The notes beneath the pieces were generated by a model that had not been told where the DNA came from, searched no databases, and saw nothing but the letters and a program-made list of their open reading frames with translations. This document shows, piece after piece, positions 17,397 to 26,866 of a stretch of 64,000 nt of DNA. This stretch comes from Marasmitruncus massiliensis (GTDB taxonomy: Bacteria > Bacillota > Clostridia > Oscillospirales > Ruminococcaceae): the NCBI RefSeq assembly GCF_900186535.1, contig NZ_FYDE01000004.1:806001-870000 (forward strand), given 5' to 3'. Within the stretch, counting starts at the first letter, position 1; each line of letters opens with the position of its first letter. The translations under genes were made by a program, and so were the position numbers.

Positions 17397-19445
17397 GTGG
17401 AAATTACCACACGGCAGCGCGCAATTCTTGAATTGATACTGGACACCGAAGGGTTTATCACCTTGGGAAGCATTGCGGACTCCCTTGGGCTGAGCACCCG
17501 GACGGTGCAGCGTGACCTGGGCGCTTTCCCAAAACGCCTTGGCAGTTTTTCCAAGCTGATCGAGAAGAAAAGCGCCAACGGTGTGCGGTTTTGCGGCGAC
17601 GCAAAACAACGCCAGTCCCTGCGCAGGCATATTGCCGACCATACGGAGCTGCGGCCTTCTTATTCGCAAAACGAGCGGATGACCGGAATTCTGTATACCC
17701 TGCTCACCGACAGAGAGCCGCACAAAATTTATTCGTTTTCCAAGGATTTTGGCGTTACCGAAGCAACCATCAGCGCGGATCTGGATAAGTGCGAAAAGTG
17801 GTTTAACAGCAACAAGCTGGCGCTGGTGAGGAAACCGGGCGTAGGCGTGTATGTAGACGCTGACGAGTGGCAGCGGCGCCGCGCGCTCATGGGCCTTTAC
17901 TATGGCTGTATGGAGGAGAGCGGCTCTGCCGATCATGCCTTTCGACAGCCCGCCGCCTCCTTGGGTGCGCTTTTTGAAGCTGATTTGCTGGACGCCGTCA
18001 AACTTGCCCTGGAGGAAACGGACCGCGAAGAAGAACTGATCCTCAACGACCGCAGCCGTACCGCACTGCTGATTCATCTATACCTGATCGTGCGCCGTGT
18101 GCGGGATGGCGCGAGCATCACCGTTCCGATTCCGAATTTAAGCAACGACGACGGTGCGCGGCAGTTGGCAGGCCGGTTGGTCAAAAAGCTGGAGAAGCAC
18201 TGCGGCACGCCCATACCGGAAGGTGAGGTAGAGTATCTGACCGCAATCCTGATGGCTGCTCAGGGGCTGCGCGGGTTTGGCAGCGAACGCAGTATTTTAA
18301 AAGCAAAAAACATTGCGGATAAAATTATCCGGATCGCAGAAGCAAAAACCGGTCTTATCATAGAGCCGGATAGTGGTTTTTACAACGCGCTGGTGAACCA
18401 TCTGGTGCCCACCATAGAACGCCTGAATATGAATATGCAGATTCGCAATCCCATGCTCAAAGAGATTCAGACGCACTATGGTTCGCTTTACGAACTTGCG
18501 AAAACATGTGCCGCTGTCATAGAAGATGAGCTCATGCTGCCTGTGCCGGATTCGGAGATCGGATACATCGCCATCCATCTTGGCGTTGCGCTGGAGGACA
18601 GCCGCAGTTCCTACATCCGCCGGTGCCGCGCGGTGGTATGCTGCCCCAGCGGAATCGTCACGGCACAGCTTCTCGCACTTCGCGTGAACCGCGAGTTCCC
18701 GGATATTGAGATTGTGAACAGCGTTTCCACCTCTAACATCGACTGTAAGCGCCTGCAGGAGAACGGTGTGGAGATGATTATCTCCACTGTGCCGATCGAG
18801 GATTCCAGCATCCCGTGCGCCGTGGTTTCCCCGTTTTTAAACGACAGCGAAAAGGACAACGTATGGAAAATCCTCAAGGTATGCAAGATGGAACCGCCGA
18901 AGGAAAGGACATATGTTAAACTATCCAATCTTGCTGCGTCGCTCACCGAGACAAAAGCGTATATTGACGCCATCCTGCAGATCTTGGGAAACCTTTTCGT
19001 CTGGAGGGACGACGGCTGCACAACCGTCGCGGAACTGGTGCAGAAGGTCGCCTCGCATATGGCGCCCACACCCGAGCAAAAAAGTATACTGGCGAACGAT
19101 TTGTTCGCGCGGGAGCAGTTTGGCAGTACTGTCACGGAAAATAACCGGACCATGTTGCTGCACTGCCGTTCGGCTGCCGTCGACAGGCTCTGGCTGGGAA
19201 TTGTCACCCCCAAATGTTTTGTGCATTCCCACAACATGCAGGAAATCCGCCTGAAAACGATTCTGGTGATGGTCGCTCCAAAAGAGTGTCCCAAGCAGTC
19301 GCTGGAAGCAATCAGCGCCATCAGCCGGGCCGTTGTGGAGGAAGGATGGTTCATAGACGCCTTGCGCGCAGGCGATAAAGTAGACTGTTACGCGGCAGCG
19401 GAAAAGATATTGACGGCATTTTATCACAGCATAACCAAACGCTAG
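17397..19445 (+). CDS. mtlR: MtlR-type PRD transcriptional activator with EIIB- and EIIA-like domains
   Basis: This 682-residue regulator has an N-terminal HTH (LGSIADSLGLSTRTVQRDLG, residues 22-41), a second HTH (TEATISADLDKCEKW), two PRD domains over about residues 190-410, an EIIB-like domain with VVCCPSGIVTAQL (Cys 415-416) and a C-terminal EIIA-like domain with LLHCRSAAV (His 589). In this family, phosphorylation by EI/HPr and by the cognate EII switches activity, so the operon responds to its own substrate. The start is GTG at 17397 after TTGGAGGGG. It should activate the whole PTS operon. Confidence 0.88.
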   Translation: MEITTRQRAILELILDTEGFITLGSIADSLGLSTRTVQRDLGAFPKRLGSFSKLIEKKSANGVRFCGDAKQRQSLRRHIADHTELRPSYSQNERMTGILYTLLTDREPHKIYSFSKDFGVTEATISADLDKCEKWFNSNKLALVRKPGVGVYVDADEWQRRRALMGLYYGCMEESGSADHAFRQPAASLGALFEADLLDAVKLALEETDREEELILNDRSRTALLIHLYLIVRRVRDGASITVPIPNLSNDDGARQLAGRLVKKLEKHCGTPIPEGEVEYLTAILMAAQGLRGFGSERSILKAKNIADKIIRIAEAKTGLIIEPDSGFYNALVNHLVPTIERLNMNMQIRNPMLKEIQTHYGSLYELAKTCAAVIEDELMLPVPDSEIGYIAIHLGVALEDSRSSYIRRCRAVVCCPSGIVTAQLLALRVNREFPDIEIVNSVSTSNIDCKRLQENGVEMIISTVPIEDSSIPCAVVSPFLNDSEKDNVWKILKVCKMEPPKERTYVKLSNLAASLTETKAYIDAILQILGNLFVWRDDGCTTVAELVQKVASHMAPTPEQKSILANDLFAREQFGSTVTENNRTMLLHCRSAAVDRLWLGIVTPKCFVHSHNMQEIRLKTILVMVAPKECPKQSLEAISAISRAVVEEGWFIDALRAGDKVDCYAAAEKILTAFYHSITKR

Positions 19446-19462
19446 CATAGGAGGACAACGCA

Positions 19463-19951
19463 ATGCCCATTTTCAGAAAAAAAGAAGAAAAACGCCGGGA
19501 GATCGTGGAGAGCTTTAAATGTCTGAGGCCGGAGGATATCCATATCGGGCTCAAAGCAGACGACAGGTTCGAGGCGATTCGAATGGCGGGTGAATATCTG
19601 GTACAACGCGGTAGTGTCGAGCCGGAATATATTGAAGCAATGATTTTGCGGGAAAATACGGTGACAACCTATATCGGCGACGGTGTCGCCATCCCGCACG
19701 GTGTCGGCGAAGCAAAAAAATTCATTCAAAATACCGGACTTGTGGTACTGCAATTCCCGGAGGGCGTTGCGTTCGGCGACGAAAAAGCGCAGCTGGTCAT
19801 CGGCATAGCGGGACTTAACGACGAGCATCTGCCGATCCTGAAAGCGGTAGCCAACATGATGCTGGAGGAGGATCTTCTGCAGGAAATGAAAACGACCTCC
19901 GACCCGGCTTACATCTATCAAAAGCTTTCCACAGGGGGTCAGGCGCTATGA
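19463..19951 (+). CDS. mtlF: PTS mannitol-family EIIA component
   Basis: The 162-residue protein has the EIIA(Mtl/Fru) phosphorylation motif GVAIPHGVGEAKKF with the active His at about residue 79. It carries phosphate from HPr to the EIIB domain of the upstream permease. The first 20 or so residues (KKEEKRREIVESF) are an extra charged stretch before the domain. The ATG follows AGGAGGACAA. Its last bases overlap the kinase gene as ATGA. Confidence 0.9.
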   Translation: MPIFRKKEEKRREIVESFKCLRPEDIHIGLKADDRFEAIRMAGEYLVQRGSVEPEYIEAMILRENTVTTYIGDGVAIPHGVGEAKKFIQNTGLVVLQFPEGVAFGDEKAQLVIGIAGLNDEHLPILKAVANMMLEEDLLQEMKTTSDPAYIYQKLSTGGQAL

Positions 19952-20895
19952 TTATCACGGTGACGCTGAATCCGGCAGTGGATAAAACAGCCATATCGCC
20001 CGGGTTTTCCGTCGACCATGTCAACCGGATCGGCGGGATCAGGCTGGACGCGGGGGGAAAGGGGATCAATGCGTCAAAGGCAATCCAAAAGCTCGGGGGC
20101 ACCTCCGTCGCAATGGGCTTTTTAGGCGGTACGGCTGGAACATTTGTAGAGCGGTCTTTAGCGGAAATGGGCATTCAAGCCGATTTCGTGCGGGTTCCCG
20201 GGGAAACACGCACCAATCTAAAGGTGGTGGACTCGGTGAATGGGACTTATACCGACCTGAACGAGCCGGGGCCGGAAATCGGAGCCGCCGCAGTCACCGA
20301 GTTTGAAACCCTTTTGCTCTCACGGGCGGCTCCCGGCGATACGGTGCTGCTGGCAGGGAGCGTTCCGGCGGGGATGCCGGACAATATTTACGCGGTGTGG
20401 ACAAAGCGGCTCAAAAGCCGGGGCGTTTGTGTCGCGGCAGACCTGGACGGGGAACGCCTGCGCCAGGTGATTGCAGAAAAACCGTGGCTGATTAAGCCGA
20501 ACGATGAGGAGCTCTGTCAGCTCCTGGGGCTGCCGGATATGGAGATTTCCACGCTGGCGGCAGCGGCAGAGACGCTTTGCCGGGACGGGGTGGAAAACGT
20601 AGTTGTTTCGCTGGGCGCGCGGGGTGCCCTGTTTGCCGGCACGGATGGCGTCCTGCTGGCGAAAGGCCCCGAGGTTGCTGTAAAAAGTACGGTAGGCGCC
20701 GGCGATACGGTAACGGCTGCTATGATATTTGCTCATGAAACCGGCATGAACCTGCCGGAGGCCGCGCGTCTTGCGGTCGGTGCCGCCACCGCGAAGGTAA
20801 CCAGAGAGGGCAGCAGCCCGCCGGAACGCGAGGAGATTGAATTTTACGCCCGCTATGTTCGGGTGTCTGAATATCACGGAAAATTGGAGGGATAA
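19948..20895 (+). CDS. 1-phosphofructokinase/tagatose-6-phosphate kinase-type PfkB kinase
   Basis: The 315-residue PfkB-family kinase begins MIITVTLNPAVDKTA, typical of FruK/LacC. DAGGKGINASKAIQKLGG is the substrate-side motif and VGAGDTVTAAMIF carries the catalytic Asp. These enzymes phosphorylate fructose-1-phosphate or tagatose-6-phosphate to a bisphosphate. Next to a hexitol PTS and a polyol-phosphate dehydrogenase, the likely job is to phosphorylate the ketose phosphate before aldolase cleavage. It overlaps mtlF by four bases. No aldolase gene is in this operon. Confidence 0.85.
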   Translation: MIITVTLNPAVDKTAISPGFSVDHVNRIGGIRLDAGGKGINASKAIQKLGGTSVAMGFLGGTAGTFVERSLAEMGIQADFVRVPGETRTNLKVVDSVNGTYTDLNEPGPEIGAAAVTEFETLLLSRAAPGDTVLLAGSVPAGMPDNIYAVWTKRLKSRGVCVAADLDGERLRQVIAEKPWLIKPNDEELCQLLGLPDMEISTLAAAAETLCRDGVENVVVSLGARGALFAGTDGVLLAKGPEVAVKSTVGAGDTVTAAMIFAHETGMNLPEAARLAVGAATAKVTREGSSPPEREEIEFYARYVRVSEYHGKLEG

Positions 20896-20898
20896 AAT

Positions 20899-22149
20899 AT
20901 GCTGACAAAAGCAGTCAGACTTTACGGGGCAGGCGATCTGCGTTTAGAGGAATTTGAACTGGGGGAAATCCGTGACGATGAAATCCTGGTCGAGGTAGTT
21001 TCGGACAGCGTATGTATGTCCACCCATAAATGTGCAATTCTGGGCCAGCAGCACAAGCGTGTTCCGGTGGATGTGGCGCATAACCCCACCATTATGGGCC
21101 ATGAAATGGCAGGGAATATTGTGCAGGTCGGCTCAAAGTATAAAGGGCAGTTCCGGGAAGGTGACAAATTCACCATGCAGCCGGCGCTGAATTACAAAGG
21201 CTCAATGTGGTCGCCGGGATATTCTTACAGCCGGTGCGGCGGAAACGCCACCTACTGTGTGATGCCGCCGGAGGTTATGGAATGCGGCTGCTTCCTTACC
21301 TATCATGGGGAGGCTTATTTCGAGGCTTCCCTGGCGGAACCGATGTCCTGCTGTATCGGCGCTTTTCATGCGGCTTACCACACCCAAATGGGGGTATACA
21401 GCCACAGCATGGGAATCAAAGAGGGCGGCAGACTGGCGATCCTCGCGGGCGCGGGCCCCATGGGAATGGGAGCGGTCGAATACGCCCTTGGCTGTGACCG
21501 GCGCCCCGGCGTGGTGGTGATAACCGATATCGATCAGGCCAGACTGGAGCAATGTCGGCAGATTTTTTCCGCAAAAGGGGAGAAAACCGGTATAGCGCTT
21601 CATTTTATAAACACTACCGGTATGGAAGACCCGGCGGGACAGCTGAAAGCCCTTGCGGGAGGCGGCTTTGACGACGTCTTTATCTTTGCGCCGATCAGTT
21701 CCCTGGTGGAACTGGGCAGCGCGATTCTGGGACGTGACGGCTGCATCAATTTCTTCGCGGGTCCCACTGATACGCAACTGATGGGGAAAATCAACTGCTA
21801 CGATCTGCATTACAACTCTGCGCATGTGATGGGAACGACCGGAGGAAACACGGAGGATATGAAGGAGTCCTTAGTTTTGTCGGAACAGGGCCGCATCAAT
21901 CCGGCCGTTATGGTCACCCATATTGGGGGGCTGGACTGCGCCGCCCAAACGATTCTGGAGCTGCCACGGCTCAGCGGCGGAAAAAAACTGATTTATAACC
22001 ATATCTCCATGCCGCTTACAGCTTCAAAGGACTTCCGCGCCCTGTCCGGGGAAGACAGCCGCTTTGCTGCGCTTGCGGACATCCTCGATTCCAGCAACGG
22101 TTTATGGTGCCCGGAAGCGGAAAAATATTTATTGTCCCATTGGCGTTGA
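20899..22149 (+). CDS. Zinc-type polyol-phosphate dehydrogenase, similar to L-sorbose-1-phosphate reductase
   Basis: This 416-residue medium-chain dehydrogenase has the zinc-site pattern NPTIMGHEMAGNIVQVG and a nucleotide-binding loop, LAGAGPMGMGAVEYA. The long C-terminal half with FAGPTDTQLMGKINCYDLHY resembles SorE, which interconverts L-sorbose-1-phosphate and D-glucitol-6-phosphate. It lies three bases after the kinase gene. In this operon it would oxidise the hexitol phosphate made by the PTS, in place of the usual MtlD. Whether its product is fructose-, tagatose- or sorbose-phosphate cannot be read. Confidence 0.75.
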   Translation: MLTKAVRLYGAGDLRLEEFELGEIRDDEILVEVVSDSVCMSTHKCAILGQQHKRVPVDVAHNPTIMGHEMAGNIVQVGSKYKGQFREGDKFTMQPALNYKGSMWSPGYSYSRCGGNATYCVMPPEVMECGCFLTYHGEAYFEASLAEPMSCCIGAFHAAYHTQMGVYSHSMGIKEGGRLAILAGAGPMGMGAVEYALGCDRRPGVVVITDIDQARLEQCRQIFSAKGEKTGIALHFINTTGMEDPAGQLKALAGGGFDDVFIFAPISSLVELGSAILGRDGCINFFAGPTDTQLMGKINCYDLHYNSAHVMGTTGGNTEDMKESLVLSEQGRINPAVMVTHIGGLDCAAQTILELPRLSGGKKLIYNHISMPLTASKDFRALSGEDSRFAALADILDSSNGLWCPEAEKYLLSHWR

Positions 22150-22194
22150 CCGCGCAAGTAAACAAATACGATCATGAATGGAGGGCCCACTGCT

Positions 22195-22464
22195 ATGTAT
22201 GCAAAATCAACCACGATCAAAAACAAGACTGGACTGCACGCCCGTCCAGCCGCCGATTTCGTTGCCGCGGCCGGGAAATTCCAATGCAAGCTGAACATAA
22301 GGCGCACAAATGAGGAAGAAAGCGCGAATGCAAAATCCATCATCCGGCTGCTGGCGCTCGGCCTGTCGCACGGCGAAGAAATTGAACTGACCGGGGCGGG
22401 AGACGATGAAAAAGAGGCAGTGGACAGCCTCATTGCGCTGATCGACTCCGGATTCGGCGAATAA
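22195..22464 (+). CDS. ptsH: PTS phosphocarrier protein HPr
   Basis: This 89-residue HPr has the active site GLHARPAADFV with His15 in the standard position. The region SANAKSIIRLLALG carries a Ser (residue 48 here) matching the regulatory Ser46 of Bacillota HPr. It passes phosphate from EI to EIIA and could take part in HPr kinase control. The ATG at 22195 has GGAGGG upstream; a longer frame from 22174 starts inside that site. Most genomes keep ptsHI at a general locus, so its place here is notable. Confidence 0.93.
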   Translation: MYAKSTTIKNKTGLHARPAADFVAAAGKFQCKLNIRRTNEEESANAKSIIRLLALGLSHGEEIELTGAGDDEKEAVDSLIALIDSGFGE

Positions 22465-22502
22465 TGCCGGCCACACAACGCAATGGAAGGGAAGGGCTGC
22501 AA

Positions 22503-24215
22503 ATGCTCCTGAAAGGGAATCCGGTTTCCGGGGGAATCGCCATCGGGAAGGTGTATCTTTATAAAGCCTTTAGCTGCGATGTGCATGAAGCGTATTATGA
22601 AAAAGGAGAAAAAACGCAGAAGCTTGCGGAGTGGGAATCTGCGAAAGAGGCCGCACGTGCCGAACTGACCGCCATTGCGGATTCGTTTACCAGAGACGGC
22701 GCGGCTGACAAGGCAAAGATCTTTACAGCGCACATCGACATGTTAAGCGATGAGGAAATCGACGAAATGGTCCGCGAGGGAATTGAAAATGACTGCGCCA
22801 TGCCCGACTATGCGGTCGATAAAACCTTTGCTGAATTTATCCGGATTATGGGAAAGGTAAAGAACCCGCTGATCGCTGCAAGGGCCGCGGATCTGCGCGA
22901 TATCCGCAACCGGCTGATCCGGATTCTGCACGGCGAACCGGAAAGGAACCTCTCCCTGCTATCGGAGCAGGTCATTGTGGTGGCCCATGATCTCCTGCCC
23001 AGCGACACGGCGACCATTGACCGCAGCAGGGTCATAGGAATCATTACGGAAGTCGGCGGTCCCACCTCGCACTCGGCGATTATTGCAAGAAGCTATGGTA
23101 TCCCGGCTGTGTTGGGCGTACCCGATGCGACCAAAGTGCTATGCGACGGTGCACTCGCGATATTGGACGCTGCTGAGGGCGCAGTGAGGATTTGTCCGGA
23201 CGGGGAAACGGTCGCCGCGTTTCAGGCGAAAAAGGCGGAATACGACCGGATACAGGCAGAAACAGCAGCCTTCCTGACAGCGGAATCCTTGACGAAAGAC
23301 GGAGTAAAAATCGATATCGGCGTCAATATCGGATCGGATCAAAACGTGGAATATGAAAACTGCGATTTTGTGGGCCTGTTCCGTACGGAATTTCTGTTTA
23401 TGCAGAACGACCATCTGCCTACGGAGGAGGAACAGTTTGAAGCCTACAAGCGGGTGCTGGAAAAAGCGGGCGGCAAGCCTGTGACCTTGCGTACGCTGGA
23501 TATTGGGGGCGATAAAAGCCTGCCCTATCTGGAGCTTCCGAAGGAGGAAAACCCGTTCCTTGGAAAACGGGCAATCCGGCTCTGTTTCGATCTGCCGGAG
23601 CTTTTTGAAACACAAATCCGTGCCGCCCTGCGGGCATCGGTGTTTGGAAAACTCTGGATCATGCTTCCTATGATTGGTGGTATGGAGGATATCCGCCGGG
23701 CAAAGGAAACGGTTGTAAAGGTGAAAGCGGAACTGGATGCACGGCAGATTCCATATGACAAAGATGTCCGGCTTGGGATCATGATCGAAATTCCTTCCGT
23801 GGCGCTGATCGCGGATTTGGCGGCCGGGGAGGTGGATTTTGCAAGTCTTGGCACGAACGATCTGTGCCAGTACACCTGTGCCGCCGACCGGATGAATCCC
23901 GGCGTGAGCGAATACTGCCGCAGCCTGTCTCCCGCGATGCTGCGGATTATGGGTATGGCGGCCAGCGCGTTTAATCAGGCGGGAAAACCGATCTCGGTAT
24001 GCGGGGAGCTGGGAGGAAATCCCGATGCGGCGGTGCTTCTGGTCGGTTTGGGGATTCGGAAGCTGAGCATGAGCGCAAGCTGTATCGCGGGCGTCAAACG
24101 GCGGCTTTCGCAAATTACCCTTGATCAGGCGCAAAAGGCGGCCGCACAGGCGGTAAACCTGCCTACTCAGGAGGAAGTTCTCCGCTGCGCCAGCGAGGCC
24201 GGGGACAGGAACTGA
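22503..24215 (+). CDS. ptsI: PTS enzyme I (phosphoenolpyruvate-protein phosphotransferase)
   Basis: The 570-residue product is the normal EI length. GGPTSHSAIIARSYGIPAVL carries the phosphorylated His at about residue 190. LGTNDLCQYTCAADRMNPG and PISVCGELGGNPDA (catalytic Cys) mark the PEP-binding domain. It takes phosphate from PEP and passes it to HPr. The ATG at 22503 follows GGAAGGG and gives the family start MLLKG; an earlier ATG at 22464 overlaps the HPr stop and adds 13 unlikely residues. It is the last gene of the PTS operon. Confidence 0.93.
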   Translation: MLLKGNPVSGGIAIGKVYLYKAFSCDVHEAYYEKGEKTQKLAEWESAKEAARAELTAIADSFTRDGAADKAKIFTAHIDMLSDEEIDEMVREGIENDCAMPDYAVDKTFAEFIRIMGKVKNPLIAARAADLRDIRNRLIRILHGEPERNLSLLSEQVIVVAHDLLPSDTATIDRSRVIGIITEVGGPTSHSAIIARSYGIPAVLGVPDATKVLCDGALAILDAAEGAVRICPDGETVAAFQAKKAEYDRIQAETAAFLTAESLTKDGVKIDIGVNIGSDQNVEYENCDFVGLFRTEFLFMQNDHLPTEEEQFEAYKRVLEKAGGKPVTLRTLDIGGDKSLPYLELPKEENPFLGKRAIRLCFDLPELFETQIRAALRASVFGKLWIMLPMIGGMEDIRRAKETVVKVKAELDARQIPYDKDVRLGIMIEIPSVALIADLAAGEVDFASLGTNDLCQYTCAADRMNPGVSEYCRSLSPAMLRIMGMAASAFNQAGKPISVCGELGGNPDAAVLLVGLGIRKLSMSASCIAGVKRRLSQITLDQAQKAAAQAVNLPTQEEVLRCASEAGDRN

Positions 24216-24278
24216 TTTTCCGGTGGTTTGACGTCCTTTCGACGATGCAAATTCCTTTTCTTTCCATTATAACGCAAA

Positions 24279-24320
24279 AACCCGGCATGGAAAAATTCAT
24301 GCCGGGTTGCTGTATTCTAT
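24279..24320 (+). terminator. Terminator after the PTS operon
   Basis: AACCCGGCATG at 24279-24289 pairs perfectly with CATGCCGGGTT at 24298-24308 around an eight-base loop. The following GCTGTATTCTAT is only partly T-rich. A-rich sequence on the left means it could also work on the minus strand. Confidence 0.7.
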
Positions 24321-24551
24321 AGAAGATTTTTTTAAGAAAGGCCGTACTGTATTTTTATCGTAATTGAATTATGGCTTGATTTAACAAAAGAAAAAGGCTA
24401 TATTAAACAGAGTAGTCTTGTTGTAAAAGGAATGCTTTCTTTTCTTGTTACGTTATCTTGAATTTGATTATATACATATCGAAACGATTGATGTTAAATA
24501 ACATTTTTTTGTGTGTGGTACTTTATCAATTTCTGTACAAGGAGGACAGCT

Positions 24552-25256
24552 ATGCTTTGCTTGGCAATCTGTGACGATGAAAAAATGCACCGAGAACTTT
24601 TAAAAGAAAAATTGGACATTTACTCTTTTCAGGTGGATACGGCTTTTAGATTCATCGAAATTGGATCCTCGCAGGAATTGCTGTGCACTCCTTTCGATTA
24701 TGATATTTTGTTTTTAGATATTAAGCTGGAAAACGGGGTCAACGGGATTGATGTTGCGTGTATGCTGCGCGAACAGGGGAACAACTGCGCGATTATTATT
24801 GTAACATCTCTTGAAGAATATGCAATGCAGGGATATCGCGCGGATGTTTTTCGCTATATAGTGAAACCGATTAAACAGGAAGAGCTGAATGAAGCACTGT
24901 CTGCTCTGATCAAAAAATTAAATCGGACGAAACTGTTTCTAAAGGTAAGATGTATCGACGCGGTACATTATTTCGACATTGAGCGCATATCGCTCATTGA
25001 GTCTTATAACAGAAAGCGCAGGATTTATTATGATGATCAGGTATTCGAATCTGTGGAATCGCTGGAAAGTATCTATCAAAGGCTGCCGCCCCATCAATTT
25101 GCATATCCCCAGAAAGGCTATGTTGTGAATCTGGATGATGTTTTCCGCGAAAAAATGAAAGTGCTTACTATGAAATCAGGAAAAGTAATTCCTATTTCAA
25201 GGATATATCTGCAATCATTTATGACCGCTTTACACAAATATTTTCATTCACAATAA
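24552..25256 (+). CDS. agrA: AgrA-type LytTR response regulator
   Basis: This 234-residue protein has a receiver domain (acidic pair CDDE at 8-10, phospho-acceptor Asp 56 in ILFLDIKLENGVNG, Lys in RYIVKPIKQEEL). A LytTR DNA-binding domain follows from about residue 135 (YFDIERISLIESYNRKRRIY). It is the expected partner of the AgrC-type kinase 24 bases downstream. The ATG at 24552 follows CAAGGAGGACAG; a longer frame from 24513 lacks a ribosome site. Unlike the staphylococcal locus, the regulator comes first. A possible promoter, TTGTTA-18-TATATA, lies about 100 bases upstream. Confidence 0.9.
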   Translation: MLCLAICDDEKMHRELLKEKLDIYSFQVDTAFRFIEIGSSQELLCTPFDYDILFLDIKLENGVNGIDVACMLREQGNNCAIIIVTSLEEYAMQGYRADVFRYIVKPIKQEELNEALSALIKKLNRTKLFLKVRCIDAVHYFDIERISLIESYNRKRRIYYDDQVFESVESLESIYQRLPPHQFAYPQKGYVVNLDDVFREKMKVLTMKSGKVIPISRIYLQSFMTALHKYFHSQ

Positions 25257-25280
25257 TTACAGATCGGGAGAAGGGACAGT

Positions 25281-26648
25281 ATGGTCTGGGCAGAATTGTT
25301 CCATTGCATCATTGAGTTTGCCATTTTGCTGCAGTTTTCAAGAAATTATCTGAATCTCAAAAAGCATGGCCGATATCTGAATTTTTTAGCTGTGCTGATC
25401 GCTTCCGCGGGGTTGCTGGGTATCAATCAGCTTGGAATCGGGAGCTTAAATACCGTGGTGAGCGTTCTTTTAGCAACCCTTTTATTGCACTTTCTGTTTG
25501 ACAGCAGCATTATGGCAGAGGTAGGCATCTCTTTCTTTTATGTGGCGATTCTGGTATTTGCTGATTTTATTACCAGCCTGTCTCTGTCAGCATTTTTAAA
25601 TAGGCCTGTCAACCAAATCATTATGAATGCAATGAGCAGAATGATCGCAATTGTGATCAGCAGAATTGCTTTAATCATGATATTGCGTATCATCAGCACT
25701 TTTTACCAGCAAAAACGATTTTATTATAAACATAACCAGATTGACAAAAACACTGCATTTTTGTTGGCATTGCCATTTGTGAGCCTTTATACGGCATATC
25801 TGCTGCTGTATTTTGAGCAGTGGATTCCTTCCACCTTTTTTAATGGGTTGTGGCTTTCCGGAATCTGTTTTGGACTGCTTTTAGTCAATTTAATCGTTTT
25901 TAATATTTATGATACAAAAATTGAAAATTCCGAATTGAAAAATCAACTGCAGGTGGCCCAGAAATATCAGAATTATCAGGATCAGGCATACCGAAAACAG
26001 GAACAATACTTGTTTGATATGGAGGCATTGGCCCATGATTTTAAACATCATCTTGTGAGTATTGAAGGAATGCTGGATCGGCGGGATGATGATTTAAAGG
26101 AATATTTAAACACGCTTAACCAATCGATTGACAGTAGGGTTTCCAAGCCCGCGGCATGGTCTACAAACAGAGCCTTTAATGTGATCGTCTATCAAAAGCA
26201 GAAAGAGTGTGAAGAATACGGCATCGAACTTAATTTGTGCATCAAATACGGTGATCTGGCCTTTTTGAATTATTCCGATACCTGCGCAATTTTCGGGAAT
26301 GCTCTGGATAACGCAATAGCCGCCTGCCGCAGTATCATAGATAATCAGCTAAAAAAGTACATAAAACTTTCCATCAGCAGGCATAATGATTTACTTTTGA
26401 TTGATATTGAAAATTCAAAAAATGAGTTTGAAAAGATTATAGAATCCGATGAGGGGTTAAAAACAACCAAACGGGGAGAACATCACGGGTTTGGATTTAC
26501 GAACTTAAAAAGTGCTGTATTGCGCAATGGCGGCACGGTGCTGTATGATTACAGCGACAGAATTTTCACGCTAATGATCACATTAGGGATTAAAAATAGC
26601 ACACTAAAAAATGAACATTTTGTTAACGAGATGTCAGTCAGACAATAA
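25281..26648 (+). CDS. agrC: AgrC-type GHKL sensor histidine kinase
   Basis: The 455-residue protein has an N-terminal half with six or seven membrane segments, as expected for a peptide-pheromone receptor. A coiled linker, the phospho-acceptor region MEALAHDFKHHLVSIEGM (around residue 255) and a GHKL ATPase domain follow. The ATPase domain has an N-box, FGNALDNAIAACR, and a G-box, GFGFTNLKSAVLRNGG. It should sense the cyclic peptide made from the downstream agrD and phosphorylate the preceding regulator. Confidence 0.9.
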   Translation: MVWAELFHCIIEFAILLQFSRNYLNLKKHGRYLNFLAVLIASAGLLGINQLGIGSLNTVVSVLLATLLLHFLFDSSIMAEVGISFFYVAILVFADFITSLSLSAFLNRPVNQIIMNAMSRMIAIVISRIALIMILRIISTFYQQKRFYYKHNQIDKNTAFLLALPFVSLYTAYLLLYFEQWIPSTFFNGLWLSGICFGLLLVNLIVFNIYDTKIENSELKNQLQVAQKYQNYQDQAYRKQEQYLFDMEALAHDFKHHLVSIEGMLDRRDDDLKEYLNTLNQSIDSRVSKPAAWSTNRAFNVIVYQKQKECEEYGIELNLCIKYGDLAFLNYSDTCAIFGNALDNAIAACRSIIDNQLKKYIKLSISRHNDLLLIDIENSKNEFEKIIESDEGLKTTKRGEHHGFGFTNLKSAVLRNGGTVLYDYSDRIFTLMITLGIKNSTLKNEHFVNEMSVRQ

Positions 26649-26722
26649 AACGTGTTATTTTTGCATATTTTGTCATTTTAAGCGATTTATCTGATATTCT
26701 TAAAAAAAAAGGAGTGCTGAAA

Positions 26723-26866
26723 ATGAAATCGAAAATCTGGGCGTATCTCTTAAAAACGTGTTCCTTTTTATCCCTGGGCTTAGTCTTGCTTAATTTTCAC
26801 ACCAATTGCATGAGCATTCTTTATCAGCCCAAATTGCCTGACGCATTACTGAAATATAAAAAGTAA
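26723..26866 (+). CDS. agrD: AgrD-type autoinducing peptide precursor (47 aa)
   Basis: This short gene starts at an ATG seven bases after AAAGGAG and ends in TAATG, overlapping the agrB start by one base. The N-terminal part (KIWAYLLKTCSFLSLGLVLL) is a hydrophobic/amphipathic leader. The second part reads TNCMSILYQPKLPDAL and ends in a Lys-rich tail. Aligned to staphylococcal AgrD, Cys 29 plus four residues (CMSIL) fits the five-residue thiolactone ring. The following QPKLPDAL fits the conserved EPxxPEEL recognition tail. The mature N-terminal tail length is not predictable. A possible own promoter lies in the 74-base gap upstream. Confidence 0.85.
   Translation: MKSKIWAYLLKTCSFLSLGLVLLNFHTNCMSILYQPKLPDALLKYKK

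Noticed and set aside
23139-24134. 331-residue minus-strand frame
   Set aside because: Antisense to enzyme I, with Arg/His-rich composition typical of a shadow frame.
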